Shown: positions 1-5,126 of the stretch, piece by piece
Layout of the letters: each line of letters begins with the position of its first letter
How positions within the stretch are numbered: the first letter of the stretch is position 1
Assembly: GCA_017483235.1 (NCBI GenBank)
Contig: JAFULE010000042.1
Coordinates: forward strand, 1 to 6,900
Direction: 5' to 3'
DNA: 6,900 nucleotides
Origin: Faecalibacterium sp.
Lineage (GTDB): Bacteria > Bacillota > Clostridia > Oscillospirales > Ruminococcaceae
The notes under the pieces: generated by a model
What the model saw: the letters and a program-made list of their open reading frames with translations, nothing else
Databases searched by the model: none
Told to the model about the DNA's origin: nothing
Position numbers and translations under genes: made by a program

Positions 1-1
1 C

Positions 2-325
2 GATGCGCTGCGCAGCCCGGAATTTGACATTGCGGTTTCGGCCGCTAAAAAAAGCACCTACAGCCGCCTTGCCCAAAACGAAAACGCCCGCATGCTGTAT
101 CAGATGGGTGTGTTCGAGCCGGCCAACGCCACCCCGGCGCTGGCATTGCTGGAGATGATGGATTTTGACGGGGTGGAAAAGGTACGTGCCCGTGTGGCCG
201 AAAATGCCGCCCATCATCAGATGATGACCGCGGCTGCCGCACAGGCGGCGCTGCCTGCAGCCCGGATCACCGCCGCTGTGCCAGCCAGCCCCGACGCCGC
301 CGCGCGCCGCGCCATGGGACAGTAA
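2..325 (+). CDS. Portal protein, C-terminal fragment (5' end outside window)
   Basis: The reading frame is open from the left edge and ends at TAA 323-325, leaving 107 visible residues. The segment FDIAVSAAKKSTYSRLAQNE, then a stretch ending LEMMDFDGVEKV, resembles the C-terminal helical region of portal proteins found with N4-gp56-type capsid proteins in Bacillota phages. Portals form the dodecameric DNA channel at one capsid vertex and dock the terminase and the tail. The last 35 or so residues are Ala/Pro/Met-rich and probably disordered. Position supports the call: it sits upstream of protease, scaffold and capsid genes, the usual head-gene order. The first in-frame ATG in the window (92) is internal, not a start, because clear coding continues upstream of it. 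The conserved portal core is outside the window, so the call rests on the C-terminal pattern and gene order. Confidence 0.72.
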   Translation, partial: DALRSPEFDIAVSAAKKSTYSRLAQNENARMLYQMGVFEPANATPALALLEMMDFDGVEKVRARVAENAAHHQMMTAAAAQAALPAARITAAVPASPDAAARRAMGQ

Positions 326-346
326 GCGCCAAAGGAGGAAACACAA

Positions 347-757
347 ATGACAACGGTACAAATTAAAACCGCGCCGGTGCAGCTGCCCGGCCTGCCGCAG
401 GAAAGCCAGAGCCTGCGGCTGATCGTGGCGGGCCATGCCTGCTACGGCGAAAAGGGCAAGGATATTGTCTGCGCGGCCGAAAGCATTCTGGTGCAAAGCC
501 TTGCCGCTGCCCTTGCCGGGCTGGACGAGCAGCAGCTGTTCGATCTGGCAGTGGATGGGGTGGCCGGCAGCGGCTGCGTGGCCATTACTGCTCTGCCCAC
601 CCCCGCCGGCTTCGAGCGGGTGCGCGGCATGTTCGAAACCGCCTGCACCGGCTTTTGTCTGCTGGCCAAGGCTTACCCGGCCCATGTGCGGGTGCTGCGG
701 GTGTGGCTCGCGGCCGAACAAAACCATCACGAAGGGGAGGAACAACACAGTGCATAA
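347..757 (+). CDS. prp: Phage-encoded Prp-family (DUF464) cysteine protease, putative head maturation protease
   Basis: A 136-aa protein. Residues 29-46 (GHACYGEKGKDIVCAAES) match the active-site signature of Prp, the ribosomal-processing cysteine protease of Firmicutes. His30 and Cys42 are 12 residues apart, the same spacing as the catalytic His22/Cys34 pair of Staphylococcus aureus Prp. The C-terminal part (about 88-119, FERVRGMFETACTGFCLLAK onward) fits the final helix and strand of the family. Bacterial Prp is about 106-110 aa; this one has a longer N-terminus and a His/Glu-rich tail (122-136). Bacterial Prp removes the N-terminal extension of ribosomal protein L27. Here the gene lies between portal and scaffold, where a prohead protease is usually found, and the next two genes encode proteins with Prp-like cleavage sites, so capsid processing is the likely job (inference). 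AGGAGG at 333-338, 8 nt before ATG, fixes the start. The last 8 bp overlap the scaffold gene. Confidence 0.85.
   Translation: MTTVQIKTAPVQLPGLPQESQSLRLIVAGHACYGEKGKDIVCAAESILVQSLAAALAGLDEQQLFDLAVDGVAGSGCVAITALPTPAGFERVRGMFETACTGFCLLAKAYPAHVRVLRVWLAAEQNHHEGEEQHSA
734..740 (+). promoter_or_regulatory. Ribosome binding site that sets the GTG start of the scaffold gene
   Basis: GGGGAGG lies inside the 3' end of the protease gene, 9 nt before GTG at 750. There is no well-placed ATG in the scaffold frame nearby, and the frame's much longer upstream extension runs through the protease gene. Burial of this site in an upstream translated gene suggests translational coupling of protease and scaffold (inference). 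Confidence 0.7.
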
Positions 758-1634
758 TCCCAACTTTTTATTGCTTTCTGCGTTTTGCAGTGCGAAACGC
801 TGGCATACATCCGGCCTGAACCTGCAGCTGTTTGGTGCAGCTTCGGCCGGCGACACTTCCTCGGGCGAGGGGGCGGGCGATGCGCCCGCACCCAACAATG
901 TGCCGCAAGGCACCGATGGGCAGGCCGCCGCTGCCCCGGCCGCATCGGGCGAAGCGTCTTTGCCCGCCGCTGACAGCCCTTCTGCCGAACATGCCAAACA
1001 AGCGGAATTTGAACGGCTGATCCGCGGCGAATACAAGGACGAATTTGCCAAACGCACCCAGTCCATTCTGGACAAGCGCTTCCGGCAGGCAAAAGAGCAG
1101 CAAACCCAGCTGCAGCAGGCCCAGCGCATCCTGAACGGGCTGGCAACGCAGTACGGTGTGGCCGAAAACGATCTGCCCGCGCTGGAACAGGCGCTGGCGG
1201 CACAGGGCAGCCCCCGGCCGGGGCAACCGGCTGAAACAAAAGCCTCGCCTGCCGCCGACGCCGCAGCACGGCAGATCTGTGCCGACTGGCTGCACCAGAG
1301 CAGCGAGCTGAAGCAGACCTACCCCGATTTTGACCTGCGCACCGAGCTGCAGGCCCCGGAATTTGCCCGTATGCTGCAAAGCGGCGTTTCGCTTCGCGCC
1401 GCCTATCAGGCCTGCCATCTGGACACCATTCTGGGCCAGGCCATGCAGTATGCTGCGGGTAAAGCGGTGGAAGCCGCCACCCTGCGGCTGGCCGACCGGG
1501 CCGCCCGCCCTGCCGAAAATGGGGCTTTACCCCGTGCGGCGGCGGTGTTCCGACCGGATGTGAACAAAATGTCCCGCGCCGAGCGGGAACGCATCGAGCG
1601 CAGGGCAGCCCGGGGCGAGCAGATCGTGTTCTGA
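750..1634 (+). CDS. Scaffold-like capsid assembly protein with a Prp-type N-terminal cleavage site
   Basis: A 294-aa protein translated from GTG. In order: an N-terminal extension (1-28) ending in GLNLQLF; a low-complexity Ala/Gly/Pro/Ser-rich segment (about 29-80); a charged, Gln-rich helical region (about 86-150) beginning EFERLIRGEYKDEF; a second linker (about 152-172); a helical domain with YPDFDLRTEL and LRAAYQACHLD; and a basic C-terminal tail (about 271-294) built around MSRAERERIERRAARGEQI. This architecture, the absence of hydrophobic-core features and the place just before the capsid gene match scaffold proteins of Bacillota phages with N4-gp56 capsid proteins. Scaffolds guide procapsid assembly and then leave; a basic C-terminal helix commonly contacts the coat protein. 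If Prp cuts after Phe28, mature scaffold would begin at Gly29. Its function is inferred from composition and position, as scaffolds diverge strongly in sequence. Confidence 0.75.
   Translation: MHNPNFLLLSAFCSAKRWHTSGLNLQLFGAASAGDTSSGEGAGDAPAPNNVPQGTDGQAAAAPAASGEASLPAADSPSAEHAKQAEFERLIRGEYKDEFAKRTQSILDKRFRQAKEQQTQLQQAQRILNGLATQYGVAENDLPALEQALAAQGSPRPGQPAETKASPAADAAARQICADWLHQSSELKQTYPDFDLRTELQAPEFARMLQSGVSLRAAYQACHLDTILGQAMQYAAGKAVEAATLRLADRAARPAENGALPRAAAVFRPDVNKMSRAERERIERRAARGEQIVF
816..839 (+). other. Predicted Prp cleavage site in the scaffold protein
   Basis: The codons encode LNLQLFGA (residues 23-30). The Firmicutes L27 precursor begins MLKLNLQFFASKK and is cut between the second Phe and Ala. 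Aligned to that, cleavage here is expected between Phe28 and Gly29. The core LNLQ-x-F is identical; the P1' residue is Gly instead of Ala, still small. The match is seen directly; cleavage is inference. Confidence 0.7.
820..834 (+). repeat. 15-bp direct repeat, copy 1 (second copy 1706-1720)
   Basis: ACCTGCAGCTGTTTG is identical here and at 1706-1720, in the same codon phase, and encodes the LQLF core of the predicted protease sites in scaffold and capsid genes. It probably reflects the shared peptide motif plus a common codon preference rather than a mobile repeat. Confidence 0.75.
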
Positions 1635-1668
1635 CCCCGCCCCCAAAAAACGAAAAGGAGAACTGTAT

Positions 1669-2694
1669 ATGAACCATTGCAAGTACAAAATGGCATGGCT
1701 GTTTGACCTGCAGCTGTTTGCCGATGCCCTCGATACCACCGAAAGCGCCGGTATGTCGGCCGAAATGCGTACCTTTTACGAAAAGCGGCTGATCGACCAG
1801 GCCGAGCCCCGGCTGGTGCACGACCAGTTTGCCGATTTTTACCCCATCCCCCGCCATGGCGGCAAAACCATCCAGTTCCGCAAGTATGACAGCCTGCCCA
1901 AAGCTACTACCCCCCTGACCGAGGGCGTGACCCCCGACGGCCAGAATCTGACCGTGTCGGCCATCACCGCCACTCTGGCCCAGTACGGCGGCTGGACCCC
2001 CGAAAGCGATCTGCTGAGCATGACCGCCATCGACAACACCATTCTGAACGCCACCAAGGTGCTGGCCAGCCAGGCCGGCCGCACCCTGGATACTGTCACC
2101 CGCGATGTGCTGGCCGGCGGCACCAACGTCATCTATGCCCCCGCGGTAGCCGAGGACGGCACCCAGACCGAGGTGACCAGCCGCAAGGACCTGACCGCTG
2201 CCTGCAAGCTGACCCCTGAAATTTTCTTCCGTGCAGCAGCCCAGCTGGGTGCCATGAACGCCGACACCATCGGCGATAGCTATGTGGCTATTATCCATCC
2301 CTATGCCGCCTATGACCTGAAGACCAACAAGAATTTTCAGGATGTAAGCAAGTACGCCCATCCCGAAGCCATCTTCAACGGTGAGATCGGCAAGCTGGGC
2401 AACATCCGCTTTGTGGAAACCAGCGAGGCCAAGATCTGGAAGGACGACACCTGCCCCGAGGGCATGGCAGTGTTCGGCACTCTGGTGCTGGGCGCCCACG
2501 CCTACGGCGTGACCGAGCTGGAGGGCGGTGGCCTTGAGCACATCGTCAAGCAGCTGGGTTACGGCGACGACCCCCTGAACCAGCGCGCTTCCATCGGCTG
2601 GAAGGGCCTGAAGGCCGCCGAGCGTCTGGTGGAGCAGTATATGGTGCGCATCGAAAGCCTGTCCAGTTATTCCGCCACTGCAGCCGCCAACTAA
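1669..2694 (+). CDS. Major capsid protein, N4-gp56 family
   Basis: A 341-aa protein, within the usual length for this family. After a short leader containing FDLQLFAD (12-19) it shows typical family signatures: TFYEKRLIDQAEPRLVHDQF (about 36-55), then IPRHGGKTIQFRKYDSLP followed by a TTPLTEGVTP loop, AQYGGWTPESDLL (about 104-116), and LDTVTRDVLAGGTNVIYAP near 141-159. Family members form the icosahedral shell with an HK97-like fold. AAGGAG at 1655-1660, 8 nt before ATG 1669, supports this start; an in-frame ATG at 1690 (MAWLF) lacks such a site. Codon use is more uniformly GCC/CTG/ACC than in neighbouring genes, as expected for a highly expressed structural protein. If Prp cuts after Phe17 the mature shell protein would begin at Ala18. 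Confidence 0.92.
   Translation: MNHCKYKMAWLFDLQLFADALDTTESAGMSAEMRTFYEKRLIDQAEPRLVHDQFADFYPIPRHGGKTIQFRKYDSLPKATTPLTEGVTPDGQNLTVSAITATLAQYGGWTPESDLLSMTAIDNTILNATKVLASQAGRTLDTVTRDVLAGGTNVIYAPAVAEDGTQTEVTSRKDLTAACKLTPEIFFRAAAQLGAMNADTIGDSYVAIIHPYAAYDLKTNKNFQDVSKYAHPEAIFNGEIGKLGNIRFVETSEAKIWKDDTCPEGMAVFGTLVLGAHAYGVTELEGGGLEHIVKQLGYGDDPLNQRASIGWKGLKAAERLVEQYMVRIESLSSYSATAAAN
1702..1725 (+). other. Predicted Prp cleavage site in the major capsid protein
   Basis: The codons encode FDLQLFAD (residues 12-19). Compared with LNLQFFAS of the L27 precursor, the L/F-x-L-Q-x-F-A pattern is kept, with Ala at the expected P1' position. Cleavage between Phe17 and Ala18 would remove a 17-residue basic/hydrophobic leader. 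The motif is visible; processing is inferred by analogy to L27 and to phage 80alpha capsid protein. Confidence 0.72.
1706..1720 (+). repeat. 15-bp direct repeat, copy 2 (first copy 820-834)
   Basis: Identical to 820-834 and in the same codon phase, encoding the LQLF core of the predicted cleavage site in the capsid leader. The two copies lie 886 bp apart. Confidence 0.75.
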
Positions 2695-2706
2695 GGCTGT
2701 AAAACA

Positions 2707-2722
2707 GGGCGGGTGGGTGGGG
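2707..2722 (+). promoter_or_regulatory. Canonical G-quadruplex motif between capsid gene and the next gene
   Basis: GGGCGGGTGGGTGGGG: four G-tracts of at least three separated by single-base loops (C, T, T), starting 12 nt after the capsid stop codon and ending 15 nt before the AAGGAG of the next gene. It is on the sense strand, so it would be present in the mRNA. Single-base loops give very stable parallel quadruplexes, particularly in RNA. The role is unknown; it could protect the 3' end of the capsid mRNA from exonuclease or lower read-through into the downstream genes (inference). Confidence 0.6.
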
Positions 2723-2750
2723 AAATACAACAAAAAAGGAGAGACAAGCT

Positions 2751-2981
2751 ATGGCAGCAAAAAAGAACGACAAGCAGATGGTCAAGATCCGTCTGTTCAA
2801 GGATAACGAGCGCTATAAGGGCGATGTGTTCGTCAGCGTCAATGGCCGCAACTACCAGATCAAGCGCGGCGAAGAGGTGCTGGTGCCCGCCGAGGTGGCC
2901 GAAGTGCTGGAGCATTCCGCCACCCAGGACGAGCTGACCGCCCGCCGCATCGAGGCTGCTGCAGCCCGTGCGCTGCAGTAA
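2751..2981 (+). CDS. Small conserved head-module protein of unknown function
   Basis: A 76-aa protein starting at ATG 2751, with AAGGAG at 2736-2741, 9 nt upstream. The first dozen residues are lysine-rich. A core of predicted beta strands follows (VKIRLFKD, then GDVFVSVNGRNYQIKRGEEV, about residues 24-43), then a probable amphipathic helix (PAEVAEVLEHS onward) and an Ala/Arg-rich end. I recognise the VFVSVNGRNYQIKRG pattern as recurring in small proteins directly after the capsid gene in Bacillota phages, but it has no function I can assign with confidence. Candidate roles from its place and size are a capsid decoration or head-completion protein. It has no signal peptide, membrane segment or cysteine. 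Confidence 0.75.
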   Translation: MAAKKNDKQMVKIRLFKDNERYKGDVFVSVNGRNYQIKRGEEVLVPAEVAEVLEHSATQDELTARRIEAAAARALQ

Positions 2982-3002
2982 GAACGGCGATACCGCAAAA
3001 AA

Positions 3003-3009
3003 GGGGGAG
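3003..3009 (+). promoter_or_regulatory. Ribosome binding site that favours ATG 3015 over GTG 3009
   Basis: GGGGGAG runs into the upstream GTG at 3009-3011, so that GTG cannot be the start served by this site. ATG at 3015, in the same frame, lies 5 nt downstream, a workable spacing. The chosen start shortens the protein by two residues, to 120 aa. Confidence 0.7.
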
Positions 3010-3014
3010 TGACC

Positions 3015-3377
3015 ATGACCATTCGACAAGCCATTGACAAGGCCGATGCACTGCGCCCCAATGGCATCGACCGGCCCACCAAGGTGCTGTGGCTGCGCGT
3101 GCTGGATGGCCAGCTGCGCCGCGAGGTGGTGGCCCTGCACGAGGGTGAGGCAGAAGGTGGTGCTGACCTTGCCCATAACGAAGAACAGCCCCTGCTGGCC
3201 GCCCAGCCGGACAGCATGCTGTATCTGTACTGGCTGATGGCCCAGATTGATCTGGCTGAGGGCGAGGTGGTGCGCTACACCAACAGCATGCAGCTGTACA
3301 ACACCGCACTGGCCGGCTTTGCGGCCTGGTACAAGGCCTGCCACAAGCCGCTGCCCCGCGGGCAGTTCCGGCTGTAA
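3015..3377 (+). CDS. Probable head-to-tail adaptor protein
   Basis: A 120-aa protein, mostly alpha-helical by composition. Visible blocks are MTIRQAIDKADALRP (1-15), PTKVLWLRVLDGQLRREVV (21-39), LYLYWLMAQIDLAEGEVVRY (69-88) and a C-terminal segment with YNTALAGFAAWYKACHKPLP (95-114). This pattern recurs in Bacillota phages in the same place, between capsid and tail-hub genes. Size, helical content and position fit the adaptor (connector) ring that joins portal to tail, comparable in role to P22 gp4 or T7 gp11. The comparison is by role and gene order, not by an alignment I could make. It ends 12 bp before the next start, and its TAA merges with that gene's Shine-Dalgarno sequence. Confidence 0.55.
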   Translation: MTIRQAIDKADALRPNGIDRPTKVLWLRVLDGQLRREVVALHEGEAEGGADLAHNEEQPLLAAQPDSMLYLYWLMAQIDLAEGEVVRYTNSMQLYNTALAGFAAWYKACHKPLPRGQFRL

Positions 3378-3389
3378 GGGGGTGGCAGA

Positions 3390-5126
3390 ATGCAGTTGCC
3401 AGTTTTGCGCAGCATCAGCCACAGCCAGACGGCGGTCACCACCTTTGGAGGTTACAACGCCACCGAAAGCTGTGCCGAGGGCGAGTTTGCCCATCAGAAA
3501 AATCTGTCGGCCCGCTGCTGGCCCGCTCTTGCGCCCCGGCTGCCCCGCCGGTTGTTGACCAGTCTGGAAAAGCCGCACGGTCTGTACGCCAAAAACGGCC
3601 TGATCTGGGTGGATGGCGAAACACTGTACTACAACGGCGCGGCGGTGGGCACGGTGGCCGACAGCGACAAAACCTTCTGCGGCATCGGCAGCCGGGTGCT
3701 GATCTGGCCCGACAAGCTGATGCTGGACACCGCTGACAGTACCCTCAAACCGCTGGGGGCGGTGTGGCAGGCCACCGGGCAGGTGCGGTTTGCCCCCGCC
3801 CGCCCCGACGGCACCGAATATACGGTGGCCTTTACCGGCCCCGAAACGCCCGAAAGCCCGGCCAACGGTGATTACTGGCTGGACACCTCGGGCGAAAGCG
3901 ATGTGCTGCGGGTGTATTCGGCCGCCGGCGAAAGCTGGGCCGCTGTGTCAGCACCCTATGTGCGCATTGCCTCGCCGGGTATCGGGCAGCAGTTTGTCCT
4001 GTACGATACGGTCACCATCAGCGGCATCAGCAATGCGGTGCTGGGCAACTGCGCCGACGATCTGAACGCCGACTGTGTGGTGTGGGGCAGGGGGGATGAC
4101 TACCTTCTGGTCACCGGTCTTGTGCAGAAGGCGGCGGTGCAGCAGCCGGAACAGGGCGAGATCCGGGTTGAGCGACGCATCCCCGACCTTGATTTTCTGA
4201 CCGAGTGCGACAACCGGGTGTGGGGTGTGGCAAAAAACGGCCACGAGATTCTGGCCTGTAAGCTGGGCGACCCCACCAACTGGTACAGCTACATGGGCAC
4301 CGCAGCCGACTCGTATGCGGTGTCGGTGGGCAGCGACGGCGCCTTTACCGGCGCGGCCACCTGCATGGGGTATGTGCTGCTGTTCAAGCAGAGCCTGATG
4401 CACCGGGTGTACGGCTCAAAGCCCGAAAATTTTCAGGTGGTCACGGTGCCCTGCCCGGGGGTGAAGGACGGCTGCGCGGGCAGCCTGGCCAATGTGGATT
4501 CCACCTTGTACTACTGGTCCGATCAGGGGGTAATGGCCTGCGACGGCGGCCTGCCCGAACCGGTGGGCAAGGCGCTGGGCAGCACCCCGGCTGGGGCTGC
4601 CGCAGCGGGCGGCGGCAACGGGCTTTACTATCTTGCGCTGCAGCGGGCAGACGGGCGGCATCTGTTCTGTCTGGACACGGCACGGAGGCTGTGGCACCGG
4701 CAGGATGACATTGCCGCCCGCTGGTTTGCCCAAAATGGCGCCGACACCCTGTTTCTGACCGAAGACGGCCAGCTGTGGGTTGCCGGCAGTGAAACCGCCG
4801 CCGCCCTGGGCGGCGAAGAAGAAGCTGCCTTTGACTGGCTGGCCGAAACCGGCGATCTGGAGCTGCGCACCATGAACCATAAATTTGTCACCCGGCTGCA
4901 GCTGCGCCTTACCATGCAGGCAGGCGCAGCAGTGCGGCTGGCGGTGCAGTACGATTCGGACGGGGTGTGGCGGCCCGCCGGCACCCTGACCGCTGCGGCC
5001 CGCCGCGATGCGGTGATCCCGCTGCTGCCCCGCCGCTGCAATCATCTGCGGCTGCGCATTATCGGCCGCGGGCAGGTGACGGTGCACGCACTGGCCCGTG
5101 TGTTTGCGAAAGGAAGTGAGCTGTAA
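3390..5126 (+). CDS. Beta-propeller-like tail hub/nozzle protein candidate
   Basis: A 578-aa protein. The N-terminal part (1-60) has the phage pattern with FGGYNATESCAEGEFAHQKN. It is followed by strand-rich repeated units ending in aromatic/Gly motifs: GLYAKNGLIWVDGETLYYNG (64-83), LTECDNRVWGVAKNGHEI (270-287), GDPTNWYSYMG (293-303), GYVLLFKQSLMHRVYG (327-342), STLYYWSDQGVMACDGG (371-387), LFCLDTARRLWHRQDD (425-440) and DTLFLTEDGQLWVAG (452-466). Spacing of about 40-60 residues suggests propeller blades. A final beta-sandwich-like region (about 481-578) carries LAVQYDSDGVW. Residues about 152-192 look like an insertion containing GDYWLDTSG. Propeller proteins of this size form the short-tail nozzle in podoviruses (P22 gp10, T7 gp12), so a hub or nozzle role is proposed from fold signs and gene order. 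The start is supported by AAGGGGGTGG at 3376-3385. Its TAA abuts the next ATG. Confidence 0.6.
   Translation: MQLPVLRSISHSQTAVTTFGGYNATESCAEGEFAHQKNLSARCWPALAPRLPRRLLTSLEKPHGLYAKNGLIWVDGETLYYNGAAVGTVADSDKTFCGIGSRVLIWPDKLMLDTADSTLKPLGAVWQATGQVRFAPARPDGTEYTVAFTGPETPESPANGDYWLDTSGESDVLRVYSAAGESWAAVSAPYVRIASPGIGQQFVLYDTVTISGISNAVLGNCADDLNADCVVWGRGDDYLLVTGLVQKAAVQQPEQGEIRVERRIPDLDFLTECDNRVWGVAKNGHEILACKLGDPTNWYSYMGTAADSYAVSVGSDGAFTGAATCMGYVLLFKQSLMHRVYGSKPENFQVVTVPCPGVKDGCAGSLANVDSTLYYWSDQGVMACDGGLPEPVGKALGSTPAGAAAAGGGNGLYYLALQRADGRHLFCLDTARRLWHRQDDIAARWFAQNGADTLFLTEDGQLWVAGSETAAALGGEEEAAFDWLAETGDLELRTMNHKFVTRLQLRLTMQAGAAVRLAVQYDSDGVWRPAGTLTAAARRDAVIPLLPRRCNHLRLRIIGRGQVTVHALARVFAKGSEL

Noticed and set aside
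435..749. Upstream extension of the scaffold frame to an ATG at 435
   Set aside because: It would run through the whole catalytic region of the protease gene in another frame, encodes a Pro/Cys/Trp-rich unlikely peptide and lacks a ribosome binding site; GTG 750 has a well-placed GGGGAGG.
873..889. Perfect 7-bp GC hairpin with 3-base loop (GCGGGCG/CGCCCGC)
   Set aside because: It lies inside the Ala/Gly/Pro-rich linker of the scaffold gene and has no T-tract, so it is not an intrinsic terminator; such stems are expected in GC-rich coding DNA.
727..2733. Long open frame on the - strand (668 codons) opposite scaffold and capsid genes
   Set aside because: It is a by-product of GC-rich codon bias on the + strand: the + strand frames contain recognisable families with ribosome binding sites, while the antisense product is low-complexity without a recognisable domain.
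2759..2765. A AAA AAG slippery heptamer in the first codons of the 76-aa gene
   Set aside because: It matches the -1 frameshift consensus, but it is at codons 3-5, with no clear stimulatory structure and no conserved product in the -1 frame; it simply encodes the lysine-rich start.
3009..3011. GTG as the start of the 120-aa adaptor candidate
   Set aside because: It overlaps the Shine-Dalgarno sequence itself, so a ribosome placed there could not start at it; ATG 3015 fits.
4799..4815. Perfect 7-bp GC hairpin with 3-base loop (CGCCGCC/GGCGGCG)
   Set aside because: Inside the propeller gene, encoding an Ala/Leu/Gly stretch, and without a T-tract; best explained by codon choice.
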